From the NCBI GenBank assembly GCA_030704615.1, contig CM060732.1:13392001-13456000 (forward strand): a stretch of 64,000 nucleotides of DNA, read 5' to 3'. This DNA comes from Takakia lepidozioides. Its lineage: Eukaryota; Streptophyta; Takakiopsida; Takakiales; Takakiaceae. Position numbers and translations under genes: made by a program. Within the stretch, counting starts at the first letter, position 1, and the number at the start of each line of letters is the position of its first letter. The notes beneath the pieces were generated by a model, which did not search any database, was not told the DNA's origin, and saw nothing but the letters and a program-made list of their open reading frames with translations. Shown piece after piece: positions 34,200 to 45,600 of this stretch.

Positions 34200-35428
34200 G
34201 AAGATCTTGTTCACCAACTTCCAAAATCTCGAGGCTCAGCCTAAATTAGCCCTGGCCCTGTCCGGTCTACTTTGGGCTGCTCACACAGAGCTCACACACC
34301 GCAGATTGATGCTTGTGTGAAGGGCTTTCTAGAGGATATCTGGAAAGCCCGAACTGATTGTTGATTTTAAGGTAAGACCCACTACTGGCGCGAGCCCCTC
34401 ACAAAGGTAGCACGCCTATTCCCTCTGCTTCCGTCCAAACTGGGCCCGCCGGGGTCTGTGTCCACAACGCTAAGGCAACAAAGTCTTATGAGTACATTCT
34501 CTCTCTCTCTCTCTATGGAGGCCACCTTAGTGACCGATTGGGGCCTTGTGGAGAAATGAAATGAAATGAAATGGTGCTTTATAACGTCCGCGGAAAGCTC
34601 GTATGCGGCCTAGTCTTATTTTCAATCACAGCAGTGGAGGTCTGGGAGCCTGATCGAGCTATATCTTTTAACCTTTCAGTTATAAGCTAGGACTTTGAAA
34701 AGCAAGTACCACCTTCAGAAATCATAAGCGACATGCAGGGTTGTGTGGACGAGTGTCTCTAGCTATTGGGGAGTGATCTCTACATCTCTGCTATTCCAGA
34801 TCAATGAACTATCTCTGAAGGATCACGATTTTCGTTGTCAACTAAGGTATCAAAATCTTAGGATTTTCCTTCTCACATCCGCTCTGCCAACTGACTACCT
34901 TCAAAGCGATGGATAGAACTTGAGCTGGACATCAATTCATATTTAGAATCTCCTGTCAGGCTATCTAGAGGTGTACGTGATACGAGCATGTATAACTGAT
35001 CTGTTCACACATGGACGTACAGAGATCAGAGACTAGAAAGAGAGCGTCGAGAACTGATATCGAGCATACCGGGTAGCTCTAGAATTGACGTTGTCAAGAG
35101 CATTTTATCAGTGAGCCCAAATCATGTGACTGTCAACTTTGAAAACAAATAGATCTGGACAATCGTTCGCATGCGAGAAAAGTTAATCACGAAAGTTAAA
35201 GACCTTCGTTTGAACCGCGTTATCGTACAAGCGATCAAACTGATCGGCGATGAATTCTGCCTGCTCTCCAATCATCAGCTGGAGCTCGGAGGGGGGCAGC
35301 GGCTCCACCTCAGCCGGACCGGCAGGTTCCTTTCCATCTTGTCCTTTTTCTCCTTCCTCTGTCTCTTCTTCCTCCTCCCCCTGTCCTTCCTCCTCGTCCA
35401 GTTCCTCTTCCTGTTCCGCATCGTCCAT
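33900..35428 (-). CDS. Acidic coiled-coil protein, unknown function
   Basis: Two exons on the minus strand: 35428-35204 and 34103-33900, joined in phase 0 (donor AAG|GTCTTT, acceptor CTGCAG|CTG), give 142 aa. Residues 1-40 are almost all Glu/Asp/Gly/Gln. Residues 45-75 (PPSELQLMIGEQAEFIADQFDRLYDNAVQTK) and 76-138 (starting LNIGDLETRLRTEMEGKMKE) look helical, with leucine/isoleucine spacing typical of a coiled coil. I do not recognise the family; a small scaffold or adaptor is possible. The donor is not a strong consensus. The 1.1-kb intron carries a CT microsatellite and one dispersed repeat. The gene lies head-to-tail upstream of the ABCB29-like gene. Confidence 0.55.
34158..34198. repeat. 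CT microsatellite
   Basis: An uninterrupted (CT)n of about 40 bp lies in the intron of the acidic coiled-coil gene. A shorter CT run is at 34499-34514. Confidence 0.9.
34540..34612 (+). repeat. Dispersed intronic repeat, copy 3
   Basis: 'ggggccttgtggagaaatga' continues as repeated AATGA, then 'ggtgctttataacgtccgcg', then 'gaaagctcgtatgcgg'. It matches copies at 25662 and 26911. The 5' context 'tatggaggccaccttagtgaccgatt' may be part of the element. Confidence 0.7.
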
Positions 35429-37068
35429 TTCCTTTTACTACTTATAAACAGGCTAGTGCGTTTCCTTCCTCCTCTGCCGCAACAATCAATATTTCTCTCT
35501 CTATGTCTCTCTTACTCCCTCTCTTCTGCACACCTAGCTTGTTACGCTCTCTGCTACTGAACTACAAATCAGACGTTTTTTTATTGTGTAAAGTTCTATC
35601 TCCACATCTCATACTCTGCACACACGAATAAACCCACTCCTCTCTCTCTCTCTCGTCTCCCACACACAAGTACAAACCCAATTATCTGTCCCTTCTTAGT
35701 ATGTATGTATCTGTCTGTATAACAGTGCAGTGTACAATCAGAGAAACAGTGCTCCTGAAGAGTGGAGGCGCGAGATCAGAAACCTCAGAAGATCTCGGTA
35801 GCTCGTCTTTGAAAGGGAGCGCAACGCTCCAAATAAGGGGCCTCCTCACATTGCGCTTAAGTTGAATTCTTCGAATTCCAAGCATTTAACAATGGAGCTT
35901 CGGTTAGTTTCTTAACCCTTAGTCTTAACATATAGGATTTGATGCTTAACTGTCACTATAATTTATAAAGATGTTTATCTGTTCAAATGGAGAACCCACT
36001 GAGAGATACCATCTGTCCAGCGTAACTGTAGTTAGGTGAGAACTCTAATTGAGAGACTTGTAGCAGCAGTAATGTCAATGATGTGTGTCTTGTGTGTCTT
36101 GTACCCGCCCTGCAAGTGCAGAACCCAAAGGTCAGCCTTGTCCGACATTGTCTTCCACTAAGCTATGGCGCAGGAGGTTCAAATACAGCATCTATCCATG
36201 AGCATTTAGACTGAAGTATGCCATGAGTTCGTGCGGGTATAACTAATATTTAACTAGATCGCGGTGGTCAACTATGGAGAACGTAAGTATGTCGAGTAAG
36301 TTTATCGAGCTTTCCCTTCGAGGGATTTCCTGGGTGGTTTTGTGAAGGAGGCGCACATTTAGATCGGCAGCATGGACAGTATGGACTGCTGGGAGCTCTG
36401 TGAGCATTTAAGCAGCATGTTAGCGATCATTTTGCATTGATAGGTTGTCGAAAGCTGCTGAGAAGATTTACAAGTTAACACAAGAACAAAGAATCATGGA
36501 CGACCGTCCACATTGACGACTGTATGTAACTCTTAGAGCCGAGAGTCGAAAGAAAGGAACTTAACTAAATTTATTACGTCCGCGGGAGGGTAAATTAAGG
36601 GCTTGGCAAGGAACGTTTGTAGAGCAGATACTTTGGAACCAATTCACAGAGAAGCGCGAGGGAGAGAAAGAAGAGATCTCATAGGATCTGTCTCATTTAC
36701 AACATGTAGGGTTACTATTTACACAAATGTACCATGCTCCACTGTTAATATGGATACCTGATGAATGACTAAAGTCTAATTACAGTGCGCGAAATAACTG
36801 TACTGCGGACTAAGCGGGCTAGCTATGTAACAGTAGACAATTTCTCAGCTTCGCCTTCGCTTCTTCCCAACAAAATCTCCTTGCAGGTAGTTTCTTAACA
36901 TGCCGGTCCAGATGATTTCTAGGTCCTACACGCAAGGATTGGTCTTCAAGGTCTGGTACCTAAGCCTTTCAGGATCCAAGAAGTACGAGCTCTCGACAAT
37001 GCCACAGGTGAAGATTCTAAAATTTCAGTTCGAAACTAATCCCTGTAGTCACCATGCAGCTGTGGTCG
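35429..37068. other. Intergenic region without recognised gene
   Basis: This is the space between the coiled-coil gene start and the peroxidase 3' end. It holds short CT runs (35640-35657), TATA-poor sequence and no frame with recognisable domains. A fragment resembling the short dispersed repeat (acgtccgcgggag) is at 36578. Confidence 0.5.
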
Positions 37069-38896
37069 CTAGTTAGGTACGCTGCACTTTGTGCGAATCT
37101 CTCCGAATGGGAAAGTGAGAGGGCTGATATTACCCATTTTGACCATACTGTTACCGAAATCATGGAAAAATTTGTAATGGTTTTGGGCATAAGTGTTAAC
37201 TAAAGCAGCTGTGCTGGCTCCAGGAACCCCCAATTCCTGATCTGAATGAAGAGTCCCAAGCTTAGCTTGCAGGTTCTTGCAGTACTGGTTGTCGAATTTG
37301 GTTGGGGTGTCGACGTCCATGGGTGTGACGGTCTGTAAATTGCCACCGTTTGGACACGTCTTCTTCAGTTGGGTAAGGTAGTTTGGGTCGATATCAGTCT
37401 CGGCAGTGGGGTATAGCCGTCCCTGGATTGATAGGCAACGAGCCTTCCCGATGGTGTGGGATCCTGCACATAAGCATTTAATCCACGTCACATCTGTCAA
37501 TTCATAATATACCAGCGCATCCGCCGAGACTGGTGCCCAAGAAACTATAAGTCTGTAAGTCTGTACATGTATGTGCGATCAAACTGCAAGAGGAGTTTCA
37601 ATGAGCGGACATACCTGAAAGGACAACCATGTCTTGGGCAGAGAGACCACGTGCTTGAAAATCGGAGATAAGGTCCGAAACACTTCCAGTAAATTTGGGG
37701 ATTCCGTCGAGAGCTGCTTGCTGGGTGGTTGTAGTGGCGTCCCGCCTCCCCAATAGTACTTGCCAGGATGGTCCTTGACTCTGCACAATAATTTAAATAA
37801 CATTGGAAATTTGGATTAATGGACTTGTCCCTTTCAATGATCAGTGACCTCTGCTTTAATACCTAGATCATGCACGCTCATGCTTGGGGATCCACGACAA
37901 AGCTCACGGACAGTACAACAGAACCCACATGAATACAACCGGGAACTGATACTTGTAACCTCTAACTCCATCGAACCCATTGTGGCATCCTATTTGTAAA
38001 CAATCAGCATGCATGCACTAATAGCATTGGTATTATTGCCTGAAGAAACATGTGGGGGCCCGGCAGATTCCAGGCAGATTCAAACGTTCACGAGAGTGAG
38101 AAACAGAATATAATCTACTGAGAGAAGGCTGAATAAGGAAATGGATGGTCAGCTAATTGTACTTACCAAGAAGGTAGCGTCGCGAGCTACAAGGGCTAAG
38201 ATATCAGCATGAGAATGTCTGCGGGCAGGCTTTTTCTACTGCTGATTTGATATTGTCGATGACATCAACGCCTCGCAGTGAGTTGAGGTTTGGCAATGCA
38301 CTTTGCTCCCCGGTGAAAGTTGCAGTATCCTTCAGCAATACCGAGCCATCACAGCCCTATGTACACATTCGAGCGTAGACCAATCAGTATTCTGAAACAA
38401 AGTCTTCCACGTTCCCCTGACATTCAAGTTTCTAGCTCGATTCAATCGGACTTGGCATATGCAGAGTTTCATTAACGATACCAATTGAACCAATCTAGAG
38501 TTCTAATCAGTGTAAGTAGATTTTGAATCTGATGTGGCAACGAAGCTCCAATGTTACGAAAGTCCACAAAGGTTTGCCGAGTTGACTAAGGAAAATTTAA
38601 CTAGGGGAACTATTGCATAGACTCGTGAATAGAGGACAAGGAATTTAGCAACGAGCTGGGATCCCGGAGCATACGTTGACGAAACAGTCATGAAAATGCA
38701 GGCGCAGGAGTGATGCGGCTATCCGAATGTCCGACCCCATTGCTAACCTCACTTGATTCCTCACTATCGCCTCTAGTCGTGGACACTTGTGGCCATAGAA
38801 GCCTGGTACTAGTACCGAACCGAAGGTTTGTACTGCGGCCAGTAGCAGCAACATCACACAACATGTCACACCTGCTGACGTAGCCGATCGAGCCAT
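37069..38896 (-). pseudogene. Class III peroxidase with a 2-nt frameshift
   Basis: Exons (minus): 38896-38675, 38356-38167, 37780-37615, 37463-37069, at the classic class III peroxidase intron positions. Exon 1 has a signal peptide (MARSATSAGVTCCVMLLLLAA) and the distal haem site RLHFHDCF. Exon 2 begins GCDGSVLL. Exon 3 has SWQVLLGRRD. Exon 4 has the proximal histidine in GSHTIG and ends TKCSVPN. All eight disulfide cysteines are present. Family members are secreted haem enzymes that oxidise phenolics with H2O2. Exon 2 is 190 nt where 192 fit: the conserved Ser-Cys-Ala-Asp motif reads TCATGC then TGA (38206-38204), two bases short, and the following ILALVARDA is in another frame. With those two bases the product would be about 324 aa. 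It is either a recent pseudogene or a sequence error. Confidence 0.85.
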
Positions 38897-41640
38897 TTTG
38901 GTAGAAACCTGAATGCACACCACTAAATAAATTCTTCAGCACGTACATCAGTAGAAACAGGTACAGGTACATTGTTTTTGAAAGTACCCCTCATAAATTC
39001 GACTACCAAGGCTTCCGTAATGTTCTGGGACTGATCTGGCTCCCCGCTAGAGTACCTGAAAGCTGCTATGAGACTACAAGATTACCAATCAACAATACAC
39101 GAGGCGCTGAAATGAATGTGTGGGAGCTAGCGCGGTACCCAACGCCTTCGATTGACCAGCGCGCTGTCTCTGAGCCGACTACCAGCTTCCGGGATCAAAA
39201 ATTCGTTCAAGCAAGGGAGAATAATAACTATCTCACTCTAAACTCTCAAACTCTCGCCTCTAGTCTTGATCAAACTTGAGGCGGCTGAAGTAGCTGGCTT
39301 CATGGATTCAAGAGAGGTCCGATGTTTGCAGAAATGTGCGATGGTGACCAAATTAGACTTGTCCATTTTGTAGAAACATACGTCCAAGTTGTGGCGTCCC
39401 ACATCAAGGAGCTTGTTTCCGCACCATTGCGGAAGAACCAAACCCCACACTTGATCTACTTCCGTTTATCTAGTTCAGCCGACTTCCTCCAAATCCCGGC
39501 AAAGGGTAGAGCCTCTCAAGCTGCTCCCAGTGCACTCTTCTTGGCCCATTTCAAGGCCAAGGAACGATCCTCCCCGAAGATCGAATCGCCTTACTGCAAC
39601 AACATTGCTTGCGATCGCTCATGATGCCGCTTTTGGCATCGCCTTGAGCACGGGTTCACCTTGAACCCTTTTTGATTAGGAAGATAACCTTGAACCAACC
39701 GTGCGTCCCAATCACTACAATTGGGTCCGCCTTAGAATGCTGGCCTAAGGTATGGGAACACGATGAAGCCGCACTACGACTTCGTCCCGAGGTTACACGA
39801 TTATAGTACGTGAACAGAAGCACGTAGCTTCCGCGTTAATCCGCACTACAAGAAAACCCCCGAAGTTGAACTGTCCTGTGCTGGAAGAACTTAGATCTTC
39901 GAGCGCCTCTCTCCCGCCTTGGAGCTCTCGAGCAAAAACAGCGAGATGATGATCACAGTTGGAGTTGGAGACTGGAGGTGAGAGTGAGAGTGTGAAGCCC
40001 AGACTTCGCATATAAAGGGCTTAGGAGTGGGGAGGATCCTCGCAAACCCGAGATGAGAGGCTGCGCAGAGTCAACCGGTAGGCTTCACTGTCGCTATTTG
40101 TATTTCAGTCATCACCGCCCACCATTTTTTTTTCACCCCCTGTTTTCTTGTTTAGACTTTAGACACAATTTGTTTTCCACAATGCAAACCCTTGAGTGTT
40201 AGTGTTAAAAAAAAAGGCTATGTGGAGCCTGCTCAACTTCTTCAACAAAATGAATTTAGAACCGAAAATACAGTTGGGCTGTGGACAAGAGAGGACCAAC
40301 GGCGGGGGAGAACTGGCAGCCAGTTACATGCTAGCCGACTGACTTCCAGAATTTCCGAATGAAATATGAAACCTCAGGAAATGGAGGATCGAGGGAAAAA
40401 ATGGCCGAAGGGCAATCAACCGGGGCCCTTACTTTTAGGAAGGATATTTGCCTTTCCCATTTCATTCAGACAGGAAATCTGCCTTAGTGGCAAGGCCTGG
40501 ACGGATTACGGCCCTTCTTATATTACAAAAAATGGAAATGGCCGTCTCGAAGTTCCACCACATGGCAGAAATCCAACGTGCCAGGCCGGGTACATCCAAG
40601 GAAGGGCGTTTAGGTCAAAAAAATATTAACTCAAAGATGGGCAGGCCCGCGGGGCAAACCCTACTAAGTCTGGACGTTGCTCTCGCAGCCCACAGCCCAC
40701 GCCTGCCTTGCACTCGCTGCCTGCTATCACAGCTTCACCGTCCACGCGGGTTCAATTCTTCTCCATGTGGTTTGAAAGGCATTGACAGGTCCACTTCTAT
40801 AAGGATACAATGTTCTTACTGGTTGAATTGCTTAAAACTGGTTGTGATTATTTATTATTATTATTATTTACTTATTGTTGTGCATGTGACACTTGTGTTG
40901 TCAACGATTGATATTTATAAGGGGCCGGCTTTATAGCTGAACACAAAATAATCATTAGGAATATTACCGGTTGTTAAAGAATTATCATCGGAATTGACAG
41001 GGTATAGTACCACTAAGGGGCAGCACGGACTGCCCAACCCCACTTAGCCGCTTGCTGCTGGGACTGAGCGGCTACGGCTGGTTCAACTGAAATTATTTCC
41101 CGGACGCTGGAGAGGACAGCTGCCTCTCAGTTGACTTCCCTGAAGCTCTGCGAAGCAGCCCACCTCACTGCCCAAAATAGCTTGGTAGCCTTCAAGGTCA
41201 AAGGCAGTGATACATAGCTGGGTATCCTAGGTCACTAGGATATGAGGCGGAAGGTTTTCATTTCTAAATGCTGAATAGGAAATCTGGCTGAAAATTTAGT
41301 GAATTTTTGTTTTTGTCAGAGCTCTCAGGACTCTGATCAGCATCTTTTATTTTTCTTTTTTTTTCAAGGAAACACCAGCCCCAGCAACTGGGCCTTGAGA
41401 GGGAAATCAAACCCCCTTGTCTGAGCAACTTTTTGAGTTAAACCAGCAAGCGCATGTAGTAATCTACCTATGTTTGACGGGGGAGTCAGGTCAGAGGCTG
41501 CAACTGATTGAACCTGAATCAATAGTCTTTGCGAACTTGATATATATAGACTGCAGCCCACTCATAGCCCACCGTGTTCGGATTCGACCCTTGTTTTTCC
41601 AGTCTTTAGGGCTTTGTCAAACCCTTTGATGAATCACTGC
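38897..41640. other. Intergenic region, possible CACTA end
   Basis: No recognised gene. CACTACAAGAAAAC at 39843 is the canonical start of a plant En/Spm-type terminal repeat, but I found no matching inverted end. A TATA-like 'gcatataaag' is at 40009. An AT-only run (tattatt repeats) is near 40852-40868. Short frames at 40366-40629 and 40448-40936 show no domains. Confidence 0.45.
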
Positions 41641-41651
41641 AATTGATTGCT

Positions 41652-42262
41652 TCAGGTATACACAGTTGACGGCGACTTCGTAGGTGGATCGGGAACATCA
41701 ACTTTCTGATCGTTGCCTTTCAGGTTGTGGACCTGAGGGCATTGCCCAGCCGTGGGGAATCTGAGGTTGATGATAGAGTTTTGAGGTTCTCTGAAGATTG
41801 CGGCATGTGGGACGAGATTGTCCATGGAAAACTTTCGTTGATCAGCAAAGAGTACTGTTGCTAAAAGCACCCATGTGAACAAGTTAGTCCAGAAGTAGTT
41901 TTATTCTCCAGACAGATGCCACAATACAATTATCATATCCACTGCTGCTTCCTAGGGATATGGCTAAGTTTACCAACTTCTGCTCTACCCATTAAATTAC
42001 TATGTGTAGTCTACAAGAGGTAGACTAAGAAGAATGCCTTCCCCAATTAATTTGGGGATTAATGAATTTTGTCTTTTGGCATACTTTACACTGCGAATGG
42101 AGGTATACAATTATGTTGGGAGAGCCTGAAGAGAGTTATCAGGGCCAAACATCCTCTCGAAGTTACCAAGGTGCATCTGTGAGACTTTCTTCACGCATAA
42201 CCAATCTCTTAGCTCCATATGTCTGTCTCTGTCTCCTGTCGGTCTTGCTGTATCAGCCACCT
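41652..42262 (-). other. Exon-like segments of unknown gene
   Basis: On the minus strand, 42262-42172 is bounded by TTGTGCAG|GTGGCTG and CACCTTG|GTAACTT and is open. 41882-41652 is a 76-codon open stretch ending in TGA. Both lie just downstream of the BASS4 stop (42611). They may be 3' untranslated or alternative exons of that gene, or part of an unrelated one. No domain is recognised. Confidence 0.25.
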
Positions 42263-42610
42263 GCACAATAAAGGTAGAGAGAGCAGTAGACTTAGGTGCT
42301 CAAATCAATAGCATTCTTTCTAGGAAATATCATTAACAAACCTCAAATCAACACCCCAGTCTGTGAAACTAGAGTGTCATAAGCTGTGTGTTAAGTGCTA
42401 TTGCACTTTTGGGGTGGTTCGTAGCTCGTGCTTACAGGGGTCAGCGATATACAGATGTTTCTGGTGGGAGCTCAGTTGAGAGCTTCATGGCTGTAAACCT
42501 AAAAACTTTATCCACAAACACTGAACGACCAAACTGCAGCGGTGAGGCACTTTCAAAGGGTTCTGATAAATCCACCTCACGTCATGATGGAAAAGATCCG
42601 TACCTATAAC

Positions 42611-45600
42611 TCAAGCAGTTGATAACTTCTGTCTGTTGTCAGAATGAACCCAGGAACTGACCATCAGAGAGTCAAACATAATCTGCACCGACCCAATGAC
42701 AGCAGGCAGACTAAGCAAAAAGGAAAGAGTAGGCAAGAAAGGTCTAAAAGTACAGAAAGAGGGTAGAGAAATTGCACATGTAGAGTATGCAAGAAAGGAG
42801 GCAGGTATGCAAGAAGGAAACAGAGAAATTACATGTGCCAAGAAGGCCTAGAGGGCCTCTGGGACATGGACCTCAGTGCTAGGCCAATTTTCGGAGGGAA
42901 AAAGAAAACAAAAATGAAATAAGAGAGACACGAGCTTGCAAAGAGTGGGAAAGTAGAAGGAAACTGGAATCCTTTTGCGATTGACATGCCACAATGACTG
43001 TGCAAGTCACCAGGGGCTAAATGTGACCTGTGTGAGATGCCATGCTATGCAAGGCAACACGAGCAGGCCTGCTTCGCCGAATGCACCCCCAAGTCTCTCC
43101 ACCACTGCCACCAACACTGGGAGTGATTTCTGTACAAGTAAAGATTTGGTATTAAGACCTCTCCTGCCATTCACACTCTGTGTATATAAGTGAAGACCTC
43201 CACTATGAACTAGACTCAATGATTGATTAAGCATTTTGGAAATAACCCCTCCAGCTTTCCAGAAATTGCTTGTGGGTTGAGCTCTAGCTGGTACTCATAT
43301 GACAGGAGTCCATTCTTTTTCAAAATAGCGGTTCCAGTTCTGCACACACTTTTCAAGAAAGGAAAAAGGCAAGCCAATAGACCTGGCTAGTCAGAAGAAT
43401 CACTGCCCGCGCAGCTGATACTTGGTCATCACCCTTGTTCCCCCAATAAGCAGGCAGAAACCGCATCACGGTTGTATTACCCACAAGATAGACAACGTGT
43501 ACACAACTGCAATCCCCCATTACTCTCTCTTCGGGCCATGCAATCTGCCTCAACATTGACATCCCATCATGTTCAATGTTCCAAACAAAAAATCAGCCTG
43601 GTGCACAGCTAGGGTACAATTCAAACCAGTATTTGATCAGCCTTGTATGTTAACTATGTAGTGTAATGTTGTGAATCTGTACGAGGAAGGAATAAGCGAC
43701 ACCTGCCTGCATGTTTTGTAGTACAAAATTGGCATCTGGACGGTCCTGTTGTTTGCTACAGGATGCTTTAGTTAAAAGATGTGTGATCTACTTGGCTCAA
43801 AAACGATGGTCTTGTTGATGGTGATAGACACTGGTTATCGAGACAAGATCTCGACCTCCGGTGCCCCAACCTCATACCAAATGAAAGGATCTTCCAATGT
43901 TCACATCAGCACAATAAGGTTGTCCTCCATGCCTGATGACACCATAATACATAGTCCTCCTTCCAATGAAACTCCACATGGTGACCTACAGAGTCCCACA
44001 ATCCTCGTCCCCACACGAATGATACTACACAGACTATCAAGATGGTGGCAAATGTCATATGCAACAAGAATATGTCACCATGCATGCACCCATCTGGTTG
44101 TCCGTTGAAGTTGATCAGCGATCGAGGAGTTCATTTTGTTAATGACACCATTGTGGTGCTGAAGCCCCTACAAGTATGGATTCTAGTTGATATGCTATTA
44201 GACAACATGGACTGCAACACGAGAGGTCAAAGGAGATGACCCACATGCCAATACTGACTGCAGCAAGTAATTGAGCTGGTGCAATCTGCAGGAGCATTGC
44301 CTTCGAACAGCTTATCTGCATCCATGGCACCGGGAACCACCCCACCTACAGTTATCATCTACATGTACACTGTGTGGAATTCCTGTTCCACAATACACAC
44401 TTTACTTGTTGATAAACCTTTGGTAGAGACCCAGAGCCTATCCACAAGAAAGGATCCAAAGAAAACAGAATGCCTAAGGCACTTGCCTGTTTCATCATCC
44501 ACGGTTTCCGTTCCAATTCCGTTCCAATTCCAATTCCCCACCCGTTCCAGAATCCAGAACCGAACAGTGGTTTTTTTATGGAAGCTGAATGGAGTAACAG
44601 GTCTTGTAACAAAAATAGTATCAGCAGAATCACTAGTAAATGTGACATACCGTACTCAAAAGAAAACTGCTCAGACGAGAGAAATGTTTCTTTCTCTTGT
44701 CAACAAAACCTCAACAATGTACGAAACAGAATGAAATTACCCAACGTGACTCTGTTGGTACATGAAACATAGCAATTCAACTGGGAGATCAAACCACCTA
44801 CATGTCACAGCCCACCTCTATAGCACAGAGGGACATCCCCATCTGCACCAGGGTAGCAGAAGACAATATGGGCCAACAGAAAGCAGGCCATGGAAAGTGA
44901 ACTTAATCGGAACCATCAGATTTTGCAGGACCTCAAGTGTGCTTCACTTTTTTCTTTCTGTTTCGTCCACTACTCTGATAAAATTGTTGAGGCCAGCGAT
45001 ATTACAGATATTGGCAACAGAATAAGGGAAGAAAAGGGTTGGGGGACTGCTATTCAGGAACACTCACCCGAAAACTCGCGGACGAACTGTTCCCAGCACC
45101 CAAAATATTCCCCAACCCATCAGCAATGTGGACTTTGCTCTAGGAATGTCCAACTGAATGGTGTGGCTAATAGATTGAGAACATTTAAAAAAAAAAAATC
45201 AGAGCCAGCAACTCAACTGCAAAAAGGTGACAATGCACATACCCCTCTTCCCCCCCAGAGAAAACACTTCTTTCCTTCTTGCCTTTTGCTGTCAGTTTCT
45301 TTTCCAGCTTGATCAACATGAACAAACTGATTTGAGGATGTGACTCCAGACTTCCAGTGGAAAGGAAACCAAATAAAAGTGTGGTCGCAACCTGATCAGG
45401 GTCATTGATTGAGAAGGTTAACATAAATTGTTCAATATCTGATTGCAAGATTCATAATTTGCCAAAGAGGAGAGAGAGAAGCAGAGTCTGCAGCAGGGCT
45501 TTCAGAAGAGGGCCCGCTGGGAGAGAGATCCCAGATCCACGTCCCACTAGCGCCGAGAGCATGAATGGCATCTGGGCACAATCCAGTTGAAAAATATGAG

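Noticed and set aside
35171-35560. Plus-strand Leu/Phe/Ser-rich frame
   Set aside because: It is the antisense shadow of the acidic Glu/Asp-rich exon on the minus strand.
36090-36195. tRNA-like sequence (TAGCTTAGTGG on the minus strand)
   Set aside because: The A box is good, but the B box is poor and no cloverleaf can be drawn. At most an old SINE fragment.
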